Positions 25,417 to 32,912 of a stretch of DNA of 64,000 nt are shown here, piece after piece. The stretch spans positions 1 to 64,000 of the forward strand of contig JAEZFK010000042.1 in the NCBI GenBank assembly GCA_023437715.1, read 5' to 3'. The first letter of the stretch is position 1; every line of letters starts with the position of its first letter. Origin of the DNA: Bacillota bacterium (GTDB lineage: Bacteria; Bacillota; Clostridia; Lachnospirales; Lachnospiraceae). The notes under the pieces are model-generated. The model worked only from the letters and a program-made list of their open reading frames with translations. It ran no database searches and had not been told where the DNA came from. The translations under genes and the position numbers were made by a program.

Positions 25417-26406
25417 ATGTATCAGGCAGCAGAAGACAGGTATGAAAAAATGGAATACAAGCGCTGCGGTGCGAGCGGCATCATGCTTCCCAAGGTATCC
25501 TTGGGTTTATGGCAGAATTTCGGAATGGAAAAGCCCCTGTCAGAACAGAGGGAGATTCTTTTAAAGGCCTTTGACATGGGGATCACCCATTTTGATCTGG
25601 CCAACAACTACGGCTTCCCCGCAAACGGAAAGGCAGAGGAGAACTTCGGGGAGATTTTAAAGAGCGACCTGGGAAAATACCGGGATGAGCTTATGATTTC
25701 CACAAAAGCCGGCTTTGACATGTGGCCGGGGCCTTACGGAAACTGGGGCTCCAGAAAATATCTGATGGCCAGCTTAAACCAGAGCCTAAAGCGCATGGGG
25801 CTGGAATATGTGGACATTTTCTATCACCACAGGCCGGACCCGGATACGCCTCTGGAAGAAACCATGGGCGCTCTGGCTGATATTGTGAAACAGGGAAAGG
25901 CTCTTTACGTGGGTATTTCCAATTATGGAGACAAAGAGGCAAAAGAGGCCATTCAAATACTGAAAACCATGGGCGTCCAGTGTCTGATCGAACAGCCCAG
26001 ATACAACATGTTCGAGAGGGGGGCGGAAGACGGCCTGTTTGATACGCTCTTAAAGCATGGAACCGGCTGTATCTGCTACAGCCCTCTTGCCCAGGGCGCT
26101 TTGACGGACAAGTATATCAACGGCATTCCGGAAGGGTCCAGGGCTTCAAGAAAAGGCACTACCATCGGCGGCCGCTACCTCTCTGAGGAACAGCTGACTA
26201 AGATTAAGCTGCTGAATGAGGTAGCCCGTAAGAGAGGGCAGACTCTGGCGCAGATGGCCCTGGCCTGGGTGCTGCGGGAAGAGGCTGTTACCTCCGTATT
26301 GGTAGGCGCAAGCAGCGAAAAGCAGCTGAGAGACAATGCAGCCTGCTTAAAAAACCTTGAGTTTACGGCAGAAGAGCTGAAAGAGATCGACACTATTTTA
26401 AAATAA
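25417..26406 (+). CDS. Aldo/keto reductase, YghZ/Kv-beta-like
   Basis: 329 residues, TIM barrel. Catalytic tetrad residues appear as DLANNYG (Asp, Tyr), STKAG (Lys) and YHHRPD (His). The NADPH segment VLVGASSEKQLRDNAACLKN (20 residues) is at the C-terminus. The insert WPGPYGNWGSRKYLMASLNQ matches the YghZ/GpR group that reduces L-glyceraldehyde 3-phosphate and other small aldehydes. GAAAGGAG precedes the ATG. It is probably cytosolic aldehyde detoxification. Confidence 0.88.
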   Translation: MYQAAEDRYEKMEYKRCGASGIMLPKVSLGLWQNFGMEKPLSEQREILLKAFDMGITHFDLANNYGFPANGKAEENFGEILKSDLGKYRDELMISTKAGFDMWPGPYGNWGSRKYLMASLNQSLKRMGLEYVDIFYHHRPDPDTPLEETMGALADIVKQGKALYVGISNYGDKEAKEAIQILKTMGVQCLIEQPRYNMFERGAEDGLFDTLLKHGTGCICYSPLAQGALTDKYINGIPEGSRASRKGTTIGGRYLSEEQLTKIKLLNEVARKRGQTLAQMALAWVLREEAVTSVLVGASSEKQLRDNAACLKNLEFTAEELKEIDTILK

Positions 26407-26451
26407 CCGTCAGGAAAGGCTGACTTTCCTGTAAAGGGGCAGGTGTATGGG

Positions 26452-26649
26452 ATGAATTACGAGGTTGGAGACATTGTAAAATTGAAAAAAAAGCATCCAT
26501 GCGGAAGCCAGGAATGGGAAATCCTGCGGGTAGGTGCGGATTTCCGGTTAAAATGTATGGGCTGCGGCCATCAGATCATGGTAGCCAGAAAGCTGGTGGA
26601 GAAGAACACCAGGGGGCTGAAGGGGCATGATGGGACGCCAAAGACGTAA
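26452..26649 (+). CDS. DUF951 family protein
   Basis: About 65 residues with the DUF951 signature YEVGDIVKLKKKHPCGSQEW and FRLKCMGCGHQIMV. This is a small SH3-like protein with a partial zinc site (Cys, CxxC), widespread in Firmicutes near rpsF. Function is unknown; a nucleic-acid-binding role is often suggested. The ATG at 26452 and a GTG at 26443 are both possible starts; AAAGGGG lies at 26434-26439. Confidence 0.85.
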   Translation: MNYEVGDIVKLKKKHPCGSQEWEILRVGADFRLKCMGCGHQIMVARKLVEKNTRGLKGHDGTPKT

Positions 26650-26706
26650 AGCAGCGTAAAACAGAGAAGAATGTGCCGGAAAAATGCCGAAAAGTGAGAA
26701 AAATGC

Positions 26707-26735
26707 TTGCTTTTATCATAAGTTTCAGGTATAAT
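26707..26735 (+). promoter_or_regulatory. Promoter of the rpsF-ssb-rpsR operon
   Basis: TTGCTT (26707-26712), 17-bp spacer, TATAAT (26730-26735). Transcription should start near 26742, giving a leader of about 70 bases. Confidence 0.8.
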
Positions 26736-26756
26736 ATTAAACCGTGACACATAGAT

Positions 26757-26802
26757 TCCTTGCTCCTGAAACTGAAAGCAGGGGCCAGAGACCACAAGGA
26801 GG
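26757..26802 (+). promoter_or_regulatory. rpsF leader hairpin masking the ribosome site (S6:S18-type control)
   Basis: TCCTTG (26757-26762) can pair with CAAGGA (26795-26800), which contains part of the Shine-Dalgarno AAGGAGG of rpsF. Inside, GCTCCTG (26762-26768) pairs with CAGGGGC (26779-26785). Many bacteria repress this operon when the S6:S18 complex binds the rpsF leader. The hairpin is seen; assignment to that motif is inference because the conserved CCG bulge was not confirmed. Confidence 0.5.
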
Positions 26803-26811
26803 TAAACAAGC

Positions 26812-27099
26812 ATGAACAAGTATGAGTTAGCCGTTGTTCTTAACGTAAAGCTCGAAGATGAAGAGAGAGCAGCAGCCATTGAAAAAGTTACGGGTTATAT
26901 CACTCGTTTCGGCGGCGCTGTGACCAACATTGATGAATGGGGTAAGAAGAGATTAGCTTACGAAATTCAGAAGATGAAAGAAGGATTCTACTACTTCATC
27001 AAATTTGATGGCGATTCCACAACTCCCAACGAGTTGGAAGCACACATTCGTATTATGGAGCCGGTCATCAGATATTTATGCGTAAGACAAGAGGCATAA
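26812..27099 (+). CDS. rpsF: 30S ribosomal protein S6
   Basis: 95 residues, full-length S6: MNKYELAVVLNVKLEDEERA, then GKKRLAYEIQKMKEGFYYF and EPVIRYLCVRQE. It pairs with S18 on the platform of the 30S subunit. AAGGAGG precedes the ATG. It is first in the conserved rpsF-ssb-rpsR operon. Confidence 0.97.
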   Translation: MNKYELAVVLNVKLEDEERAAAIEKVTGYITRFGGAVTNIDEWGKKRLAYEIQKMKEGFYYFIKFDGDSTTPNELEAHIRIMEPVIRYLCVRQEA

Positions 27100-27121
27100 T
27101 CGATAAAGAAAGCGTGATCGT

Positions 27122-27574
27122 ATGAACAGAGTAATCCTTATGGGCAGATTGACCCGTGATCCAGAAGTAAGATATTCCCAGGGAGAGCGTTCCATGGCAA
27201 TCGCAAGATATACTCTTGCCGTTGACCGCAGGGGCCGCAGGAATCAGGACGGCAATGAACAGACTGCAGATTTCATCAACTGTGTTGCATTTGACAAGGC
27301 AGGAGAGTTTGCAGAGAAGTATTTCCGTCAGGGTATGAGAGTGCTGATTTCCGGAAGGATCCAGACTGGAAGTTATACGAATAAAGAAAATGTTAAGGTT
27401 TATACAACAGATATCGTTGTAGAAGACCAGGAATTCGCTGACAGCAAGGGCGGAGCTCCGGGCGAGAGCGGCGGCTATCAGCCGACCTCAAGACCGGCAC
27501 CATCCAGTGCAATCGGCGATGGATTTATGAATATTCCGGATGGAGTCGAAGACGAAGGACTTCCATTCAACTAA
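27122..27574 (+). CDS. ssb: Single-stranded DNA-binding protein
   Basis: 150 residues. The OB fold begins MNRVILMGRLTRDPEVRYSQ and includes TADFINCVAFDKAGEFAEKY and the GMRVLISGRIQTGSYTNKE strand. A Gly/Pro/Ser-rich linker leads to the acidic tip DEGLPFN, which recruits repair and replication partners. The ribosome site is weak, consistent with coupling to rpsF 22 bases upstream. Confidence 0.97.
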   Translation: MNRVILMGRLTRDPEVRYSQGERSMAIARYTLAVDRRGRRNQDGNEQTADFINCVAFDKAGEFAEKYFRQGMRVLISGRIQTGSYTNKENVKVYTTDIVVEDQEFADSKGGAPGESGGYQPTSRPAPSSAIGDGFMNIPDGVEDEGLPFN

Positions 27575-27595
27575 ATCTAACAGGAGGTAGTACCA

Positions 27596-27862
27596 ATGGC
27601 ATTTAACAGGAACGATAAGGCTGATGGCGCTAAGATGAGAAGAGGCGGCATGCGCAGAAGAAAAAAAGTATGCGTATTTTGCGGCGAGAAGAACGGCGTT
27701 ATTGATTATAAAGATGTTAATAAGTTAAAAAGATATGTATCTGAAAGAGGAAAAATTCTTCCCAGACGTATCACAGGCAGCTGCGCAAAGCATCAGAGAG
27801 CGCTTACAGTTGCAATTAAGAGAGCAAGACACATCGCTCTTATGCCTTATACGATGGAATAA
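27596..27862 (+). CDS. rpsR: 30S ribosomal protein S18
   Basis: 88 residues. The C-plus form has zinc-type cysteines (CVFCGEKN, then CAKHQ) and the usual core YKDVNKLKRYVSERGKILPR and RARHIALMPYT. It has an excellent AGGAGG site. The last ten codons (from 27833) coincide with a direct repeat found again 2,021 bases downstream, so the 3' end of this gene appears to be an integration target. The protein itself is intact. Confidence 0.96.
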   Translation: MAFNRNDKADGAKMRRGGMRRRKKVCVFCGEKNGVIDYKDVNKLKRYVSERGKILPRRITGSCAKHQRALTVAIKRARHIALMPYTME

Positions 27863-27985
27863 AGCGGTTTATCGCAGCTTTAGGCTAGTTAAATAAGTTT
27901 TAAACAAATTATAAACAAACATCAGAAGCATTAAGCATTGGATGTTTACAGAGGGACTCCGCATGAAAGTGTGGGGTCTTTTTTT
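27833..27985 (+). repeat. Left attachment-type repeat (rpsR 3' end plus terminator)
   Basis: It starts with ATCGCTCTTATGCCTTA, continues through the rpsR stop, GCAGCTTTAGGC, TAAACAAATTATAAACAAAC and the GACTCCGCA terminator. The matching copy at 29854-29988 differs by scattered substitutions and small length changes. Confidence 0.8.
27955..27985 (+). terminator. rpsR operon terminator (left copy)
   Basis: GACTCCGCA (27955-27963) pairs with TGTGGGGTC (27970-27978, one wobble pair) and is followed by seven T. Confidence 0.9.
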
Positions 27986-28137
27986 GATACCACAATATAC
28001 ATGAAAGTTTATATGGAAATTTGGCTATAAACTCCGCAGACTTTTTTACGCTTTAGCGTTATAATTGCAAGCTCAGGGGGAGGAGGGGAGTTATAAGAGC
28101 ATTTTCCGGAAGCCCTGGGTGCGGTTATCAGGGCATA

Positions 28138-28227
28138 GCAAAAACCACCCTGGTATACTTGGCGGTTACTGGGTGGCTCTGCTTCTCATATAATCGGTCA
28201 ACCACCTTGTGGGCGGTTGTTCCTCTT
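28138..28227 (-). ncRNA. RatA-like antisense RNA, copy 1 (apparently orphan)
   Basis: Minus-strand promoter TTGAAT (28257-28262), 17-bp spacer, TATAAT (28234-28239). The RNA would begin near 28227 and end after the hairpin CCACCC/GGGTGG (28145-28150 with 28171-28176) at a TTTTTG tract near 28138. It is about 90 nucleotides and closely similar to the antisense RNA at 29452-29548. No toxin frame is recognisable next to it, only a purine-rich GGAGGAGGGG stretch at 28079-28089. Confidence 0.55.
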
Positions 28228-28321
28228 AGCTGTATTATAACATATGATAAAGGATAATTCAATATTATCATTTTTGATTTAACTGCGATTTAACTGTACA
28301 AAGACTGATTTGGTAATTCAA

Positions 28322-29222
28322 TTACTTCTTGCTTGCCAATTCATTGAATATGCCAAATACCTTTTCAAATGCATTACTAGCAGTGATTTCTGACAAGGGG
28401 ATTTCATACCCCATTACACGTTTTAAACACCAGTAGCGCGTAAGCGGCTCTTCCGCTTCTCCGCAATACATCTCATCAGATTCATATTCTGGAAACTCAA
28501 TCACGCCGTAATACATAGGTATCACAGCACCGTTGAAATATTACAATGAAGTCAGAGTAAGACCATGCATTAGAATCTCTGTCACTATTCCATCTAAGGA
28601 ATGTATTATTTCCTGTCATTGGAGCAACTTCAAATTCACCTTTTTGGTTAGCAAGTGCAATACAGTGAGAGATGAACTCCTGTACATTTTGATGAACTTC
28701 ATGTACCGTCCTAAAAGCCCTTATTGTTTCTTCGTTCATCCCATTGAACCCTCTAAAGCCGCCAAAACCTTTCTCATCTAAAAGTTCTGCTAAATCCCCG
28801 CAAATAAGACTATTTGCTTTATTTTTATCAAAAATATCAAATAAGCGTTGCCATGTGATATAACCAAAGGATATGTCTGCCGGAATGTTTGATTTTTGGT
28901 CATTGAATATTGTAAGTGCAGATTCTTCTCGCGCAAGCAATATTAAAATTTTTTCCTTTCCCGGATAGTTCCTCGTAAGTAACTCTGCTTCCCGAATTAG
29001 CTGATCATTGCCTGATAACTTGCTATTGAACTTAACTTCGATTAAAATAACCACCTGCTCTAACTCTATCACAATATCGGGCTCTGTTTGTGAAGTGGAA
29101 CAGTGTTGCCAGAAATGGACATTACGTCCCCACTCGCCGTTAATTTCTGATGATAATAACCGGTCAAGAAGTGTACTTGCGGAGGCTGGAAGTATGCTGG
29201 TCTTCAGCGTCATGGCTTTCAT
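28322..29222 (-). pseudogene. PD-(D/E)XK nuclease-like gene, frameshifted
   Basis: Starting at a Met codon at 29222 (MKAMTLKTSILPASASTLLD), the frame encodes the nuclease core EPDIVIELEQVVILIEVKFN (Asp, then E-x-K), DQLIREAELL and ILILLAREES. It ends at 28497 in IVIFQRCCDTYVLRRD. The next frame continues without its own ribosome site as GAVIPMYYGVIEFPEYES to 28322. Skipping one base near 28520-28530 joins them into FQGAVIPMYYG, which reads naturally, so a single-base insertion has split the gene. Such proteins occur in phage-like and defence islands; here it is likely inactive. The N-terminus may also be shortened. Confidence 0.6.
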
Positions 29223-29251
29223 TTGGGGCCTTTTTTGATTGGTGGCATGAG

Positions 29252-29280
29252 TTGTCAAAGCAACAAGGGTATGGTAGAAT
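29252..29280 (+). promoter_or_regulatory. Promoter of the type I toxin mRNA
   Basis: TTGTCA (29252-29257), 17-bp spacer, TAGAAT (29275-29280). The predicted leader contains CATTCT-TTAT-AGAATG immediately before the GGGGGTG ribosome site, a small hairpin that could restrain toxin translation. Confidence 0.6.
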
Positions 29281-29346
29281 ATTGTCATGGAACAATCGTG
29301 TACAGGGTGTGTTGACCTCATTCTTTATAGAATGGGGGTGATGCTT

Positions 29347-29430
29347 ATGAAATATGACTTTAAGGACTTGATGACCTTTGGTATGTTTCTAATTGCGTTA
29401 CTTACATTCGTTTTCATGTTTTGTAAGTAG
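29347..29430 (+). CDS. Holin-like type I toxin, 27 residues
   Basis: The peptide begins MKYDFKDLMTFGMFLIALLT and ends FVFMFCK: a short charged head, a single hydrophobic helix and a terminal Lys. This matches the putative holin-like toxin family (TxpA/BsrG/Fst-like membrane peptides of Firmicutes). GGGGGTG lies six bases upstream of the ATG. Such peptides damage the membrane or wall when made in excess and are held in check by an antisense RNA, which is found directly downstream on the opposite strand. It is too short for most gene callers. Confidence 0.7.
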   Translation: MKYDFKDLMTFGMFLIALLTFVFMFCK

Positions 29431-29451
29431 TACATAGCAATAAAAGCATAA

Positions 29452-29548
29452 CAACAAAAAGAAAACCCACCCTGATATACTTTGCCGAGTAAGATAGGTG
29501 GATTTTCTGCTTCTTCCGGTCAACCCCCAGTGGGCGGTTGTTCCTCTT
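29452..29548 (-). ncRNA. RatA-like antisense antitoxin RNA, copy 2
   Basis: Minus-strand promoter TTGAAT (29578-29583), 17-bp spacer, TATACT (29555-29560). The transcript would start near 29548, run over the 3' untranslated part of the toxin message and end after the hairpin CCACC/GGTGGG (29497-29501 with 29466-29471) in TTTTCTTTTTG at about 29452. The RNA is about 97 nucleotides. The tail-to-tail layout with the toxin is that of txpA/ratA. Confidence 0.65.
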
Positions 29549-29696
29549 AACTGTAGTATAGCATATGAGAAGGGATAATTCAATATTAGTCAAAATTATT
29601 TTGCTGTATAAAAATGCACTAATATATATAAGAAGAGAACCCATAAAAGAGATTATCACGCTTTTTTAGAAACAGATACTTTATTCCTGTGGTTTG

Positions 29697-29748
29697 TAAA
29701 CAAATTTTATAGCACCTTACACCTGTTTAAACAAATCTGTAAACAAAT
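29697..29748. repeat. TAAACAAAT direct repeats beside the right attachment site
   Basis: TAAACAAAT occurs at 29697-29705, 29728-29736 and 29740-29748. It recurs in both end repeats (27901-27909 and 29922-29930, each followed by TAAACAAAC). Clustered short direct repeats flanking a core are typical of arm-type integrase sites; the function is inferred. Confidence 0.45.
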
Positions 29749-29853
29749 CGAAACGAGCAGTACAACAACTGACGAATTTGAACGAATTGTTAGAGTATTC
29801 AGAAAAATAGCTGATGGGTGCTGACGAATGGTGACGGTGAGAATGGTATATAA

Positions 29854-29988
29854 ATCGCTCTTATGCCTTACACGATGGAATAAAGCGATTTATTGCAGCT
29901 TTAGGCCGGATGAAAAAGGTTTAAACAAATCATAAACAAACAGCAAAAGTGTACTGAGGACTCCGCATGAAGGTGTGGGGTCTTTTTT
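29854..29988 (+). repeat. Right attachment-type repeat (displaced rpsR 3' end plus terminator)
   Basis: It encodes I-A-L-M-P-Y-T-M-E-stop, exactly the rpsR C-terminus with one synonymous change, followed by the shared GCAGCTTTAGGC and TAAACAAA segments and a second copy of the GACTCCGCA/TGTGGGGTC terminator ending in six T. There is no start codon or ribosome site, so it is not a gene. Confidence 0.8.
29959..29988 (+). terminator. rpsR operon terminator (right, displaced copy)
   Basis: GACTCCGCA (29959-29967) pairs with TGTGGGGTC (29974-29982), followed by six T. Confidence 0.85.
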
Positions 29989-30112
29989 CTTGTTTATGAA
30001 AATATCTAGGCCTTGTTTGTAAAATTGAAAAGGTTGTGCTATTTAATTAAAATGGTGATGAAAGCCAAATAAACAAATGCTAAAAAAGAAGCCTCCCGCC
30101 CCGCCCCCCTAC

Positions 30113-30949
30113 TCATTTCTGCGGTTCGCCCTCAATTTCAACTAATATTAACGTAACATAATCGTCTCTGTTTTTTGTACCTATTTCAAATATAAGATAT
30201 TCCTCATAAGCATTTTTCCCCAGTTTTATTTCATGTTCTTCTGCATATTGTATGATCTTTGTATACATTTCACTGATATTACGATAGCTTCCTTTATAAT
30301 AGACCTGGAGATACCAGCCTTCTTTTCGCACCAGAGTATTGCTTTTTTTATCAGCATTGCCTGTCTTCGTATACAAATAGGAAAAGCTGTCGTATCTTTT
30401 TTTCAGGATATTATCAATGGTAAGTGATGCCCCCAGGAAATCAATCATACTTGCATTGCTGTTATTTCGGAAAGCGATCAGCTCTGTTAAAAAATTTAAG
30501 TAAGAATCGTCATTGCTGTTATCCATAAGAGTACTGCATAGGGCATCCATGCTTTTATGATAAGCAGGCTCAATGACATTGTACTTCATTAATAAGGCAT
30601 TTTCTGTTAAATCTTTGAGAAAGTCTATTCCGTGTTTTGTATTTTTTAATTTTATAATTTCCTTAGCCACTTCATTTGATTTTTGTTCCAGCAAATCTAC
30701 CAATTTTGCAGGGTCTCTTTCATCCATGTACTTTTTAATTTCTTTTAATGGCATTCCCAGCTTTTTCAGGGCAGAAATAATAGAAAAAGTATCGAATTGC
30801 CGGAAAGAGTAATAGCGGTAACCATTCTCTTTTGTGATCTCAGGTTGAAAAAGATTTATCTCATCATAATAAAATAAAATATGCTTGGGGATTCCGCAGA
30901 TTTTTGCAAATTCTCCGGTTGTTAAGTATTCATTTTTCTTTTCAGACAT
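30113..30949 (-). CDS. MerR-family regulator of the ABC exporter
   Basis: 278 residues. The N-terminal winged helix is LTTGEFAKICGIPKHILFYY then DEINLFQPEITKENGYRYY, followed by a dimerisation helix (LKKLGMPLKEIKKYMDERD) and a C-terminal domain of about 150 residues resembling a GyrI-like/effector-binding module (WYLQVYYKGSYRNISEMY). This is the BmrR/Mta-type architecture that senses lipophilic drugs. It is divergent from two ABC transporter genes whose promoter has the MerR hallmark 19-bp spacer. Confidence 0.88.
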   Translation of the reverse strand: MSEKKNEYLTTGEFAKICGIPKHILFYYDEINLFQPEITKENGYRYYSFRQFDTFSIISALKKLGMPLKEIKKYMDERDPAKLVDLLEQKSNEVAKEIIKLKNTKHGIDFLKDLTENALLMKYNVIEPAYHKSMDALCSTLMDNSNDDSYLNFLTELIAFRNNSNASMIDFLGASLTIDNILKKRYDSFSYLYTKTGNADKKSNTLVRKEGWYLQVYYKGSYRNISEMYTKIIQYAEEHEIKLGKNAYEEYLIFEIGTKNRDDYVTLILVEIEGEPQK

Positions 30950-31073
30950 AAATTCACCTCGGTTCCATGCTGCATTTTATGGATTATCTGCCTTTCGCTC
31001 AAGTATTTCATATCAACTGAGCGGATATTAAAAAACAGAAAAAATCTTCGTACATATTATCACTGTTTTTTTC

Positions 31074-31104
31074 TTGACTATAAGACAACCTTATAGTTTA
31101 TAAT
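31074..31104 (+). promoter_or_regulatory. MerR-type promoter with 19-bp spacer and central dyad
   Basis: TTGACT (31074-31079), 19-bp spacer, TATAAT (31099-31104). Inside lies the perfect dyad ACTATAAG (31077-31084), ACAAC, CTTATAGT (31090-31097). MerR-type activators untwist such overlong spacers, so this promoter should be silent until the regulator binds its inducer. Confidence 0.85.
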
Positions 31105-31184
31105 AGTCAGACGGCCTTTTCCTGTCAAGGATTATGGCTGAATTTATTTATGTATTTGTTTCAAAAAGGGAAAGGAGTTACGTT

Positions 31185-32912
31185 ATGAAATTAATGTTAA
31201 AATATCTGAAAAGATATCCAAAGCTGATTCTGTTAAATATCATGGGAATCTTCAGCTTCGTAGCGGTACAGCTGGGAATTCCCACGGTCATGGCATGGAT
31301 GATTGATAACGGAATAGGCAGAGGTGATATAGCCTATATTAAGAATATGGGAGGAATCATGCTGATTGTCTGTGTTCTTGGAGGTGCAGGGACCATTTTA
31401 TTAACTTTCGCATCATCAAGAATTTCAACCTATATGATTCGTGATATCAGAAATGATGTTTTTGTTCAGTCACAGAGGTTTTCCCACACAGAATATAATA
31501 AATTCGGTGTATCATCAATGATTACACGAACAACCAATGACGCGTTTCAGCTGATGCTGTTCTCCAATATGCTGTTTCGGACTGCACTTCTGGCGCCTGT
31601 AATGATTTTTATCAGTGTTTTTATGACCATCAGAACCAGTATTAATCTTTCTCTGGTTATCGGAGGAAGCCTTCCTTTTATCGTGGCGGGTGTTATTATC
31701 ATTGCTAAATTAACCAATCCGCTTTCTGAGAAGCAGCAAAAAGGTATGGATCAGCTGAATCGAATTTCAAGAGAAAGCTTAACAGGAGTCCGTGTAATCA
31801 GGGCCTTTCGGAAAAGTGAATATGAGGCAGAGCGCTTTGCAGAAACCAATGAAGAATATGCTTCTAATTCGAAGAAATTGTTTAAAATCATGTCACTTAC
31901 ACAGCCTGCCTTTTTCTTCTTATTGCACCTTGCAATGATGGCAGTGTTTTGGATATCAAGTGTAATGATTGATAAAGGCACTTTACAGGTCGGACAGCTG
32001 GTCGCCTTTTTAGAGTATCAGTTTCATGCAATGTTTTCTATTATGCTGTTTTCCATGGTATTTGTAATGTATCCCAGAGCCCGGGTATCTGCCAACCGTA
32101 TTCAGGAATTATTAGATGAGGAACCATTAGTGAAAAGTCCTTCCGGAGGAAGTACGTCTGAAAATAAAGGTATGGTAGAATTTGACCACGTCACCTTTCA
32201 GTATCCCGATGGCGAGCTGCCGGTTATAAAGGATGTATCTTTTACTGCCAACAAAGGGGAAACCGTAGCATTTATCGGGAGTACAGGCAGCGGAAAGAGT
32301 ACTTTAATTAATTTGATTCCAAGATTTTATGATGTGACAAGCGGTTCTATCAAAATTGATGGCGTGGATACACGTAACTATGACTTAAAGGCGCTTCGTC
32401 AAAAAATTGGCTTTATTCCTCAAAAAGCATTTTTATTTAAGGGAACCATAGAAGAAAATCTTAAATTCGGCAATCCTGATGCGACTCCGGAAGAAATAGA
32501 TCATGCAATTGAAATCGCACAGGCAAAGGAGTTTATTCTGAGCAAGCCGGATCAGTTACAGGAATTTATAAGTGAAGGTGCAAAAAATGTTTCGGGAGGA
32601 CAGAAACAGCGGATTTCCATTGCCAGAGCATTGGTCAGAAAACCTGAAATCTACATTTTTGATGACAGCTTTTCTGCCCTTGACTATAAAACAGATGCTG
32701 CCTTACGGGCTGCACTTAAGGAAGAAACAAAAGAATCCATTGTATTCATTGTTGCGCAAAGAATTAGTACAATCATGAATTCGGACAAAATAATCGTCCT
32801 GAATGAGGGTGAAGTGGTCGGTATGGGAACCCATAAAGAACTGTTAAAATCATGCAATATATATTATGAAATTGCAGATTCACAATTAACAAAGGAGGAG
32901 TTAGAGCGATGA
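31185..32912 (+). CDS. ABC exporter half-transporter 1 (type IV fold)
   Basis: 575 residues from the ATG at 31185 behind AAAGGAG; an in-frame ATG at 31134 lacks a site. Six membrane segments are followed by an ATPase domain with Walker A GSTGSGKST (near 365), Q-loop GFIPQKAFLF, signature VSGGQKQR, Walker B IYIFDDSFSALD and a glutamine in place of the H-loop histidine (VAQRIST). The Walker B residue after the Asp is also Asp rather than Glu, so this subunit carries the degenerate catalytic site expected in heterodimeric exporters. It pairs with the overlapping downstream gene. Confidence 0.9.
   Translation: MKLMLKYLKRYPKLILLNIMGIFSFVAVQLGIPTVMAWMIDNGIGRGDIAYIKNMGGIMLIVCVLGGAGTILLTFASSRISTYMIRDIRNDVFVQSQRFSHTEYNKFGVSSMITRTTNDAFQLMLFSNMLFRTALLAPVMIFISVFMTIRTSINLSLVIGGSLPFIVAGVIIIAKLTNPLSEKQQKGMDQLNRISRESLTGVRVIRAFRKSEYEAERFAETNEEYASNSKKLFKIMSLTQPAFFFLLHLAMMAVFWISSVMIDKGTLQVGQLVAFLEYQFHAMFSIMLFSMVFVMYPRARVSANRIQELLDEEPLVKSPSGGSTSENKGMVEFDHVTFQYPDGELPVIKDVSFTANKGETVAFIGSTGSGKSTLINLIPRFYDVTSGSIKIDGVDTRNYDLKALRQKIGFIPQKAFLFKGTIEENLKFGNPDATPEEIDHAIEIAQAKEFILSKPDQLQEFISEGAKNVSGGQKQRISIARALVRKPEIYIFDDSFSALDYKTDAALRAALKEETKESIVFIVAQRISTIMNSDKIIVLNEGEVVGMGTHKELLKSCNIYYEIADSQLTKEELER

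Larger units (their letters stand above)
27833..29853. mobile_element. 2-kb integrated element (or remnant) at the 3' end of rpsR
   Basis: The segment is bounded by direct repeats that each carry the last codons of rpsR plus its terminator. Homology begins abruptly at the ATCGCTCTTATGCCTTA core, at 27833 and 29854, with nothing similar upstream of it. This is what integration by a site-specific recombinase into a gene 3' end leaves behind: the gene end is restored on one side and displaced on the other. The interior is AT-rich and holds a frameshifted nuclease gene, a type I toxin and two antisense RNAs. No integrase is present, so it is a decayed or non-autonomous element. Confidence 0.7.

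Noticed and set aside
28322..28525. Independent small gene downstream of the nuclease
   Set aside because: It overlaps the nuclease frame, lacks a ribosome site and joins it after a one-base shift, so a split gene is more likely.
29854..29883. Possible truncated second rpsR gene
   Set aside because: Only the last nine codons and stop are present, without start or ribosome site; it is the displaced end repeat, not a gene.
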